Source: OMOG01 sp041485845
Lineage (GTDB): Bacteria > Acidobacteriota > Terriglobia > Bryobacterales > Bryobacteraceae
Direction of reading: 5' to 3'
DNA: 8,252 nt
Assembly (NCBI GenBank): GCA_041485845.1
Contig: JBGPKH010000394.1
Span: 1-8,252 of the forward strand
Position 1 is the stretch's first letter. Each line of letters begins with the position of its first letter. The notes under the pieces were generated by a model, which was not told the DNA's origin, searched no databases, and saw nothing but the letters and a program-made list of their open reading frames with translations. The position numbers were made by a program, and so were the translations under genes. Positions 2,578 to 8,252 of the stretch are shown here, piece by piece.

Positions 2578-3906
2578 CTAGCCGGCGGGGAGGATGCGGG
2601 AGATGTCGTTGTAAATGGCGAAGGCCACCAGCAGCATGATGCAAACGAACCCGACCTTGAACATGGCTTCCTTGACGTTGAGGCTCAAGTCTCGTTGCAT
2701 GGTCATCTCGACCAGCAGCATGAGGATGACGCCGCCGTCCATAATGGGGATGGGCAACAGGTTCACGATCGCCAGATTGAGGCTGATCATGGCCATCAGC
2801 ATGAAGAAGGTGGAGGGGCCTTCGCGCGCGGCTGCGCCGGACATCTGGGCGATGCCGATGGGCCCGGCCAGGTTCTTGGTGGACATACGCCGCTCGATAA
2901 CGCCCTTGAGGACCTCGACGATCATCAGGGCGCTCTTGGCATTCTGGTTCAGCGATTCGCGGAAGGCGTCGGGAAGCGACAGGCGCGTGGTGATGACGGT
3001 GACCTTGGGTTGCGGACCGACTCCGATGAACCAGCGTGACTGTCCGTCGCTCTTGTAGAAGACAGGCTGGACGCCGACCACATGATTCTGCCCGTTGCGC
3101 TGGTATTCGATTTCCACGGGTTTGCCGCCGCTGGCCTTGGTGAGTTCCTGAAGCTTACCCGCGGAGTGGATCGGCTGTCCGTTCACCGTGAGGATGATAT
3201 CGCCCTTCTTGAGTCCGGCCTTTTCGGCGGGAAATCCTGGCTCGACCTCGACCAACTGAATTTCACCGCGCTCATCCCAGCCGGCGTATCCGGCGCCGAT
3301 CTTCTCGCTCAGAATAGGGGTCACGGTGGTATCGAAGCGCTTGCCGTTGCGCTCAATGGTGAGGTGCAGGGTACGGAAGGCGCCTTCCGCTTCCTTCATC
3401 ATGACGTCGTCCCAGTCGGGCTTCACCTTGCCCTCGATCTTGACGATGCGATCGCCCTCCTGGAGTCCGGCTTTGGCGGCTGGGGAATCGGCGGCGACGT
3501 GACCGATCACGGGGTCCATGTCGGCATCGGAGATGCGCTGGTACTTGACCATGTAGAGTCCGGTGAGGACTCCGACGGCGAGGACGACGTTCATGAACGG
3601 TCCGGCGAAGGCGATGATGAGACGCTGCCAGCGGGGCTTGGCCAGGACGCTGCGCGGGTCGCTGACGGCCTCTTCGCTAAGCTGCTCACCGGCCATTTTG
3701 ACATATCCGCCGAGTGGAATGAGCGAGAACCGGTAGTCGGTCTCACCGCGGCGGAAGCCGAACAGGCGCTTACCGAACCCGAAGCTGAAGGCCTCGACTC
3801 TCACGTCGAAATACCGGGCGGCCCAGAAGTGGCCCAACTCGTGAATGTTGATCATCACCCCGATGAGAACGAGCAGCCACAGAGTATTTTCAATAAAAAC
3901 GAGCAT
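2578..3906 (-). CDS. rseP: RseP-type site-2 zinc metalloprotease
   Basis: A 442-residue polytopic inner-membrane protease of family M50B. By homology it cuts membrane-spanning segments after a first protease has acted, as in sigma-E signalling or removal of leftover signal peptides; the substrate here is unknown. Visible: N-terminal membrane segment with HELGH (22-26; two zinc ligands and the catalytic Glu), AGPFMN (101-106) in the second segment, two tandem PDZ domains (about 130-195 and 217-282, each with an A-G-L-x-x-G-D core), then NLLPIPIMDGG (382-392), where Asp390 should be the third zinc ligand, and a C-terminal membrane helix. Length is close to E. coli RseP (450). It follows dxr by six bases with no clear Shine-Dalgarno sequence, so translation is probably coupled. 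Its 3' end faces the tRNA array. Confidence 0.95.
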   Translation of the reverse strand: MLVFIENTLWLLVLIGVMINIHELGHFWAARYFDVRVEAFSFGFGKRLFGFRRGETDYRFSLIPLGGYVKMAGEQLSEEAVSDPRSVLAKPRWQRLIIAFAGPFMNVVLAVGVLTGLYMVKYQRISDADMDPVIGHVAADSPAAKAGLQEGDRIVKIEGKVKPDWDDVMMKEAEGAFRTLHLTIERNGKRFDTTVTPILSEKIGAGYAGWDERGEIQLVEVEPGFPAEKAGLKKGDIILTVNGQPIHSAGKLQELTKASGGKPVEIEYQRNGQNHVVGVQPVFYKSDGQSRWFIGVGPQPKVTVITTRLSLPDAFRESLNQNAKSALMIVEVLKGVIERRMSTKNLAGPIGIAQMSGAAAREGPSTFFMLMAMISLNLAIVNLLPIPIMDGGVILMLLVEMTMQRDLSLNVKEAMFKVGFVCIMLLVAFAIYNDISRILPAG

Positions 3907-3912
3907 ATGAAT

Positions 3913-5106
3913 TTAAACCGTTACGGTCCCCGCCGCGCGCGCCGTGACCAGTTCCCGGGCCAGGTCGCGCGACTCGCGGTCTATCTCCAGGATATCGCCA
4001 ATCGTCTCGGGATTTTGGGACGGCATCTTCGCGAGGGTCTCGGAGACAATTTCGTAGATGCACGTAAAGCCGATGATGCCCTGCAAGAAAGCTTCGACGG
4101 CGATCTCGTCGGCAGCGTTCAGTGTACAGGTGGCTGCTCCGCCCGCTTCCTGGCACTGGCAGGCCAGCCGGAGCAGGGGGAACTTGTCGAAATCGGGGGG
4201 GAAGAATTCCCATTTGCGGGCCTCGGCCCAGTCGATCTTTGGCACCGGCGCCGCGCACCGGTCGGGGTAGGTCAGCGCATATTGGATAGGCATGCGCATA
4301 TCCGTCGCGGAAATCTGGGCAAGCACGCTGCCATCGGAGTATTCGATCATGGCATGCACGGTGGATTGTGGATGAATCACCACATCCACCTGCGAGGGGA
4401 CGAAATCGAACAGCCAGCAGGCTTCGATGACCTCGAAGCCCTTGTTCATGAGGGTGGCGCTATCGATGGTGATGCGATTGCCCATGCGCCAGGTCGGGTG
4501 GTTGAGCGCCTGCTGCGGGGTCACGGAGGCCAGGGCCTCTTTGGAGGTGTTGCGGAAGGGGCCGCCGGAGGCGGTGAGGATAAGCCTCGCGACCTCTTTG
4601 CGGTTGCCCGCGCGCAGGCATTGGTGCGCCCCGTTATGTTCGCTATCTACCGGCACTAACTCAGCCCCGTACCGCCGAACCGCTTCCATCACCAGCTTGC
4701 CGCCGGACACCAGCACTTCCTTGTTGGCCAGGCCGACACGTTTCCCGCGCCGGATGGCCTCATAGGTTGCCTCCAGGCCGGCCACGCCGACAATCGCCGA
4801 AATCACGGTATCGATTTCGGTCGCGGTGGCTACCTGAATGCGTGCTGCATCACCCCACAACAGTTCGGGCCATTCCGCCCGCGGCACCCCGCTGGCCGCA
4901 AGCCTACTGGATAGACGGTCCAACGCGGCAGAAGTTGCGAGAACTACAGCCTTGGGGCGAAATTCCAGGATTTGGGAAAGGAGAGTGTCCACGTTCTGGC
5001 CGGCGGCGAGGGCATACACCTGGTACTGGTGGCGGTTGCGCCGCACCACATCGAGCGTATTGGTTCCGATCGATCCGGTCGATCCCAGAACGGTTAAGGT
5101 CCTCAT
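3913..5106 (-). CDS. dxr: 1-deoxy-D-xylulose 5-phosphate reductoisomerase
   Basis: A 397-residue cytosolic enzyme that converts DXP to 2-C-methyl-D-erythritol 4-phosphate with NADPH and a divalent metal, the committed step of the MEP isoprenoid pathway and the fosmidomycin target. Visible: nucleotide-binding GSTGSIG (8-14), NKE (128-130), metal-ligand motif VDSEH (153-157, Asp154 and Glu156), SGGPFR (180-185), the flexible-loop HPTWRMG (203-209), and MNKGFEVIEA (220-229) with Asn221, Lys222 and Glu225. Length is usual for the family. After VDSEHN the sequence reads GAHQCL where E. coli has AIFQSL, a mild variation. The ATG start lies 31 bases downstream of an extended -10 box. It forms an operon with rseP, an association common in bacteria. 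Confidence 0.97.
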   Translation of the reverse strand: MRTLTVLGSTGSIGTNTLDVVRRNRHQYQVYALAAGQNVDTLLSQILEFRPKAVVLATSAALDRLSSRLAASGVPRAEWPELLWGDAARIQVATATEIDTVISAIVGVAGLEATYEAIRRGKRVGLANKEVLVSGGKLVMEAVRRYGAELVPVDSEHNGAHQCLRAGNRKEVARLILTASGGPFRNTSKEALASVTPQQALNHPTWRMGNRITIDSATLMNKGFEVIEACWLFDFVPSQVDVVIHPQSTVHAMIEYSDGSVLAQISATDMRMPIQYALTYPDRCAAPVPKIDWAEARKWEFFPPDFDKFPLLRLACQCQEAGGAATCTLNAADEIAVEAFLQGIIGFTCIYEIVSETLAKMPSQNPETIGDILEIDRESRDLARELVTARAAGTVTV

Positions 5107-5136
5107 GGCGCGGCATGCTTTCCGAGCGCATTCGCC

Positions 5137-5145
5137 ATCATATCA
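5137..5145 (-). promoter_or_regulatory. extended -10 promoter for dxr-rseP
   Basis: On the minus strand this reads TGATATGAT: a TATGAT box (five of six to consensus) preceded by TGA, the extended -10 form that can work without a good -35 box. No convincing -35 hexamer is present. Transcription would start near 5130, leaving a leader of about 24 bases with GGAAAG before the dxr ATG. Confidence 0.5.
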
Positions 5146-5186
5146 TGCAGCATGGTGGGAGACTTCGACCGCTTCCTCACGGAGCC

Positions 5187-5669
5187 TCACGGTCGCGGCT
5201 CGGTAAGGACCAGGCGGCGGACGAGCAGCAGTTGGCCGAGGTGGTAGGCGTTGTGGTCGGCGATCAGGAGCGCCTCGCGGAGGAGCGTCTGGCCATCGCC
5301 CCAGGGAAACTTTTCGTACAGGTCCCGGGCGGGGTCGCGGAGGAGCGCCTCGAAGGCCGCCCGATCTTCGCGGAAGGCGCGCACCGATTCGTTCCACTCG
5401 CCGGGGCTTTTTGGCGCTGCGGATTTGGGCCAGTAGCCGTCGGGAAAGTCCGGGGACCCGTGGTCCGCGGACTGGCTGAAGCGGAGGATGTCGTTCTGCG
5501 CGATGCGCATGTGCTCCAGCAGTTCCCAGGCCGAGTGCGGCGCTCCAGCGGGGCGGATGCCGGTGCGGTCGAGGGGAATGTCCTTGACAGCCTGGTCGAA
5601 GGTGACGTGGGCGTGTCCGCTTTTGATCAGTTCGATGAGTTGGTCTCGTAGGGCCTTATCGTCTGGCAT
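5187..5669 (-). CDS. DinB/YfiT-family putative metal-dependent protein
   Basis: A 160-residue protein of the DinB-like four-helix bundle superfamily. Members bind a divalent metal through three His; several act as thiol-dependent (bacillithiol or mycothiol) transferases, but many are uncharacterised. Visible: His53 in the second helix (WELLEHM) and His139/His143 in the C-terminal signature HNAYHLGQ, which would complete the metal triad. No signal peptide or membrane helix. I chose the ATG at 5669 (MPDDKALRDQ), preceded by GGAAAT; the open frame continues 126 codons further upstream, but those residues are the antisense of the neighbouring gene and not protein-like. It diverges from the isocitrate lyase-family gene with about 16 bases between them. 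Substrate unknown. Confidence 0.88.
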   Translation of the reverse strand: MPDDKALRDQLIELIKSGHAHVTFDQAVKDIPLDRTGIRPAGAPHSAWELLEHMRIAQNDILRFSQSADHGSPDFPDGYWPKSAAPKSPGEWNESVRAFREDRAAFEALLRDPARDLYEKFPWGDGQTLLREALLIADHNAYHLGQLLLVRRLVLTEPRP

Positions 5670-5685
5670 ATTTCCATGGTAAGGG

Positions 5686-6524
5686 TTGAGAATAGAGATC
5701 GGTCTAGCCGCCAAGGCTTCGCGCTTCCGCCAGATGCACCAGGGGCCGGGGATCCTGGTGCTGCTCAACGCCTGGGATGCGGCGAGCCGCGCATTTTCGA
5801 GCAGGCGGGTTTCGCGGCGCTGGGGACGACCAGCTCGGGAATAGCGGCTTCCTTCGGATATCCCGATGGCGAGGTGATCGGGCGTGAGGAAATGCTGGGG
5901 GCGGTGCGGAGGATTGCCCGTGCGGTGGCGATTCCGGTGACCGCGGACATGGAGGGGGCCTACGGCGCCGAGATGGCCGATGCCGAGGCTACGGCGAAGG
6001 GAGTGCTGGCAGCCGGTGCGGTCGGGCTCAACTTCGAGGACAAGCATGACGGCCGGATGCTGGATGCCGGGGTGCAGGCGGAGAGGATCCGGGCGATGCG
6101 GCGTGTGGCCGAAGATGCGGCCGTGCCGCTGGTCATCAACGCGCGCACCGACGTGTATCTGCTTCAGGCCGGACCTGCCGAGAACTGGTTCGACGAGGCC
6201 GTGCGGCGCGCGAATCTGTATCGCGAGGCGGGGGCCGATTGTCTATTCGTGCCGGGTGTGCGGGATGCCGGGACGATCGGCAGACTGGCGCGTGCGGTGC
6301 GCGGCCCAGTCAACATTCTGGCCTTGGCTGGGGTGCCGCCGGCGGCGGAACTCGAACGGTTGGGAGTGGCGCGCGTGAGCAGCGGATCGGGACCGATGCG
6401 CGCGGCGTTGAGCCTGACCCGGCAGGTGGCGCAGGAACTGAAGCGGAGCGGGACGCATACGGCGTTCACCGAGGGCGTCATCAGCCACGCGGAAGTCAAT
6501 CGGCTGATGGGAGGAGGTCAGTGA
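5686..6524 (+). pseudogene. isocitrate lyase/PEP mutase-family protein, frameshifted
   Basis: This belongs to the isocitrate lyase/phosphoenolpyruvate mutase superfamily, whose members cleave or form C-C or C-P bonds next to a carboxylate with Mg2+. Frame 3 from 5787 onward reads RIFEQAGFAALGTTSSGI, then TADMEGAYG (metal site), GLNFEDKH and INARTDVYLL (active-site Arg). The ICL-specific KKCGH is absent, so it is not a true isocitrate lyase. The family N-terminus (GPGILVLLNAWDAAS) is present in another frame, from 5740 to 5787, possibly starting at TTG 5686 or ATG 5734. One base is missing at AGC-CGCGC (about 5787). An ATG at 5676 opens the downstream frame without a stop, but its first 38 residues do not look like the family. 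Either real decay or a sequencing error. The TGA overlaps the next ATG by one base. Confidence 0.75.
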
Positions 6525-6589
6525 TGAAGGTGGTGCTGGCGATGAGCCTGTGCGGGGTGGCGTGGGCCCAGCAAGGCGGGGGCGGATAG
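6524..6589 (+). CDS. signal-peptide fragment of the deacetylase gene, ended by in-frame TAG
   Basis: ATG 6524 has an ideal ribosome-binding site, AGGAGGT at 6512-6518 with a five-base spacer, and overlaps the upstream stop as TGATG. It encodes 21 residues, MKVVLAMSLCGVAWAQQ then four Gly: a Sec signal peptide with a likely cleavage after AWA. A TAG at 6587-6589 stops it. The same frame then continues without interruption into the deacetylase domain (PGTKWTEEQLRQAVAPARV...), so this is the original 5' end of that gene cut off by a nonsense codon. Read through, the whole product would be about 310 residues. Confidence 0.7.
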   Translation: MKVVLAMSLCGVAWAQQGGGG

Positions 6590-6628
6590 CCCGGGACGAA
6601 GTGGACCGAGGAGCAACTTCGCCAGGCG

Positions 6629-7456
6629 GTGGCGCCGGCGCGCGTGGGGCGGAAGCTCACTCCGCGGACGTGGCCGAACAACGCGCGGATGGCGTTGTGT
6701 CTGAGCTTCGACGTGGATAACGAATCGTACTTGCTGGCGCGCGGAGAGACCTCGCCGACCACGCTCTCGGCGGCGGATTTCGGGGCCGAGACGGGGCTGC
6801 CGCGCATATTGGAACTGCTCGACAAGTATCAACTTCCGGCTTCGTTCTTCATTCCGGCGGTGAGCGCGGTGCTGCATCCCGAGCAGATACCGGCGATCCT
6901 GAAGCGCGGGCGCCACGAAATCGGCGTACACGGATGGATCCACGAGTTTCTGCCAGGCGTTACGGCGGCTGAAGAGGAGCGGCTGTTGAACCAGGCGATC
7001 GAGTATCTGACGAAGGCGACGGGGAAACGGCCGGTGGGGTATCGGGCGCCGTCGTGGGCCTTCAGCGAGCGCACGCTCCCGCTCATTCGGAAGGCGGGTT
7101 TTCTTTATGACAGTAGCCTGCAGGCGATGGACGAGCCTTACGAGCTGATGTCGAACGGCGAGGACACCGGGATGGTGGAACTGGCCATCGATTGGACGCT
7201 GACCGAGACGCCCTACCTGGGTCGCGGGGGGACGATGCCCTCACCGGAGCTGTTGTTCCAGTTGTACAGGGACGAGTTCGACGGAGCGTATGCGCAGGGC
7301 ACCATGCTGGTGCTGACTCTGCATCCGCATGTGACGGGGCACCGCGCGCCGATGCGTCATCTGGACGCGCTGATCGCGTATATCAAGTCGAAGCCCGGGG
7401 TGTGGTTTGCGACGGCGGAGCAGATCGCGAGGTACGTGAGAGAAGCGGGGCGCTGA
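6629..7456 (+). CDS. polysaccharide deacetylase (NodB-type, CE4) domain protein
   Basis: From GTG 6629 the frame encodes 275 residues with a complete NodB/CE4 fold; such enzymes remove N-acetyl groups from glycans or act on cyclic amides. Visible motifs: FDVD (27-30; catalytic base Asp28 and metal Asp30), HGWIH (101-105; two metal His), RAPSW (139-143) and LHPHVTG (231-237). The FDVD and HxxxH spacing resembles the PgdA/PuuE-like branch rather than classic TFDDG chitin deacetylases. The frame extends back to TAG 6587-6589, before which lies a signal peptide with the best ribosome-binding site, so the natural start was almost surely 6524. GTG 6629 has only a distant GAGGAG (6608-6613). As sequenced, the enzyme would be cytoplasmic, poorly translated or absent. 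Confidence 0.85.
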   Translation: MAPARVGRKLTPRTWPNNARMALCLSFDVDNESYLLARGETSPTTLSAADFGAETGLPRILELLDKYQLPASFFIPAVSAVLHPEQIPAILKRGRHEIGVHGWIHEFLPGVTAAEEERLLNQAIEYLTKATGKRPVGYRAPSWAFSERTLPLIRKAGFLYDSSLQAMDEPYELMSNGEDTGMVELAIDWTLTETPYLGRGGTMPSPELLFQLYRDEFDGAYAQGTMLVLTLHPHVTGHRAPMRHLDALIAYIKSKPGVWFATAEQIARYVREAGR

Positions 7457-7462
7457 TATAAT
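7454..7462 (+). promoter_or_regulatory. perfect extended -10 promoter for the coiled-coil gene
   Basis: TGATATAAT: a consensus TATAAT (7457-7462) preceded by TGA, the extended -10 form. It overlaps the TGA stop codon of the deacetylase (7454-7456). No good -35 box is seen. Transcription should start around 7469-7472, at or next to the ATG at 7472, so the message from this promoter would be leaderless or nearly so. Confidence 0.6.
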
Positions 7463-7471
7463 GAGGGCTGA

Positions 7472-7945
7472 ATGGACGGTTTGACACGCAGTGAGTTCGT
7501 GGAATTGCTGGGAGGGATGGAGTCCCGCCTCATGGCTCGTCTCGCGGAAACGGAGACGAGGTTGGATAGTCTGGAGTCTACGCTGAAAGCGTACGTGGAC
7601 GAGCGGCTTGCCGATCTGGAATCCCGCTTGAAAGCGTACGTGGACGAGCGGCTTGCCGATCTGGAATCCCGCTTGAAAGCGTCTGTGGACGAGCGGATTG
7701 CCGATTTGGAGACCCGCTTGAAAGAGTACGTCGACGAGCGTCTCACGGGGATGGAGACCAAGCTTCTGAAGGCCTTCTTCGGGTATCAGGAGCAAGCCGA
7801 AGTGAAGTTCCGCAAGATGAGCGCCGACGTTTCCAACGTCAATGCCAGTTCCGAGCTGCGGATCAACAACCTGGAGCAGCGCGTGATCGCGATTGAACAA
7901 CGTCTGTGGATGGGCGAACCTCCGCCGCCCCCCGCGTCCACATAG
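7472..7945 (+). CDS. coiled-coil protein with 15-residue repeats, function unknown
   Basis: A 157-residue soluble, highly helical protein; I recognise no family. From residue 38 four tandem 15-residue units follow: LKAYVDERLADLESR twice, then LKASVDERIADLETR and LKEYVDERLTGMETK. The helix continues through a middle part (KAFFGYQEQAEVKFRKM) and a second heptad-like stretch (SSELRINNLEQRVIAIEQRL), ending in a Pro-rich tail (GEPPPPPAST). Fifteen-residue periodicity (15/4) gives nearly straight or right-handed coiled coils, as in YadA-type stalks, so an oligomer is likely. No signal peptide or membrane segment. GAGGG at 7463-7467 could serve as a ribosome-binding site for read-through messages. 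The stop touches that of yjbQ. Confidence 0.75.
   Translation: MDGLTRSEFVELLGGMESRLMARLAETETRLDSLESTLKAYVDERLADLESRLKAYVDERLADLESRLKASVDERIADLETRLKEYVDERLTGMETKLLKAFFGYQEQAEVKFRKMSADVSNVNASSELRINNLEQRVIAIEQRLWMGEPPPPPAST
7583..7762 (+). repeat. four tandem 45-bp coding repeats
   Basis: Units at 7583-7627, 7628-7672, 7673-7717 and 7718-7762. Units 1 and 2 differ at a single base (C or T at the first position), pointing to a very recent duplication; unit 3 is close and unit 4 more diverged. The unit length is a multiple of three, so gain or loss of copies would keep the frame. Confidence 0.92.
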
Positions 7946-8252
7946 TCACTCCCCGGACACCGTCACCACAATCTGCCGATCGCGCGGGCCGTCGTCGAAA
8001 TCGCAAAAAACAATCTGCTGCCAGGCACCGATGCGAATCTTCCCGCTGGTCACGGGGAAACTCTTGGCAGTGCCGATCAGCGCGCTGCGAAGATGAGAGT
8101 ACCCGTTTTCGTCGCCCCACCGGGCGTTGTGCGCATAGTCGGTAGTGGAAGGCGCGATCGTCTCGAGGGCGCGCTTGAGGTCGGCCACACAACCGGGCTC
8201 GAACTCGAGGGTGGTGATGCCGAGCGTGGAGCCGACCCCGGACACATTGACC
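7946..8252 (-). CDS. YjbQ/UPF0047-family protein (5' end beyond window)
   Basis: At least 101 residues of a protein normally near 140; the N-terminal part lies beyond the window. Visible family signatures: VNVSGVGSTLGITTLEFEPG, DYAHNARWGDENGYSHLRSALIG (conserved His/Asp pocket residues) and IGAWQQIVFCDFDDGPRDRQ at the C-terminal beta strands. E. coli YjbQ is reported to have weak thiamine-phosphate synthase activity and can rescue thiE mutants; the physiological role is unclear. The open frame runs through the window edge. An internal GTG at 8243-8245 is not the start, since family residues continue upstream of it. Convergent with the coiled-coil gene, with no base between the two stop codons. 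Confidence 0.9.
   Translation of the reverse strand, partial: VNVSGVGSTLGITTLEFEPGCVADLKRALETIAPSTTDYAHNARWGDENGYSHLRSALIGTAKSFPVTSGKIRIGAWQQIVFCDFDDGPRDRQIVVTVSGE

Noticed and set aside
3082..4659. 525-codon plus-strand open frame opposite rseP and dxr
   Set aside because: It lies antisense to two strongly conserved genes and crosses their junction; long antisense frames are common in GC-rich DNA.
5670..6047. Upstream extension of the DinB-family frame to 286 residues
   Set aside because: The extra residues are antisense to the conserved isocitrate lyase-family coding region; the DinB domain fits entirely from ATG 5669.

Overview
The window looks like a chromosomal piece of a GC-rich Gram-negative bacterium. 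The protein set (RseP with two PDZ domains, Dxr, DinB-type protein, NodB-type deacetylase, YjbQ) and the dxr-rseP gene pair would fit Acidobacteriota (Solibacter/Bryobacter-like). That placement is inference from gene content and style, not from a marker gene. The flanking genes are ordinary; the left third is not.

Positions 1-2563 form a dense one-strand tRNA array. I can fold 25 tRNA genes with 24 different anticodons covering 16 amino acids (Ser, Pro, Gly, Thr x3, Ile, two CAT, Ala, Phe, His, Gln x2, Arg x4, Asp, Glu x2, Lys x2, Asn, Val). Leu, Cys, Trp and Tyr were not found, but the array begins at the window edge and may continue upstream. Most genes are 1-20 bases apart, and isoacceptors often sit side by side. 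Many break near-invariant tRNA rules: bases other than T at position 8, C at position 33, A at position 56, a CGA instead of CCA tail, a His tRNA without an encoded G-1, and an Arg(TCT) gene whose anticodon arm is displaced. Between them lie tRNA-sized relics and hairpins (431-474, 969-1060, 1631-1705) and a small promoter/ORF/terminator unit (98-310). This resembles tRNA array units known from phages and integrative elements more than a normal tRNA operon, but no integrase or phage gene is visible.

Positions 2578-5145 hold a minus-strand operon, dxr then rseP, six bases apart, with an extended -10 promoter ahead of dxr. Dxr makes MEP for isoprenoid synthesis; RseP is a membrane-embedded site-2 protease. 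The array and rseP converge with only 14 bases between them and no visible terminator.

Positions 5187-7456 hold a minus-strand DinB-family protein diverging from a plus-strand pair: an isocitrate lyase/PEP mutase-family gene and a polysaccharide deacetylase gene. Both plus-strand genes carry one lesion: a one-base frameshift near 5787, and an in-frame TAG (6587-6589) right after the signal peptide. Either the pair is decaying or the assembly has errors here.

Positions 7454-8252 hold a small coiled-coil protein with four 15-residue repeats, driven by a perfect extended -10 box, and a convergent, edge-truncated yjbQ whose stop codon abuts that of the coiled-coil gene.
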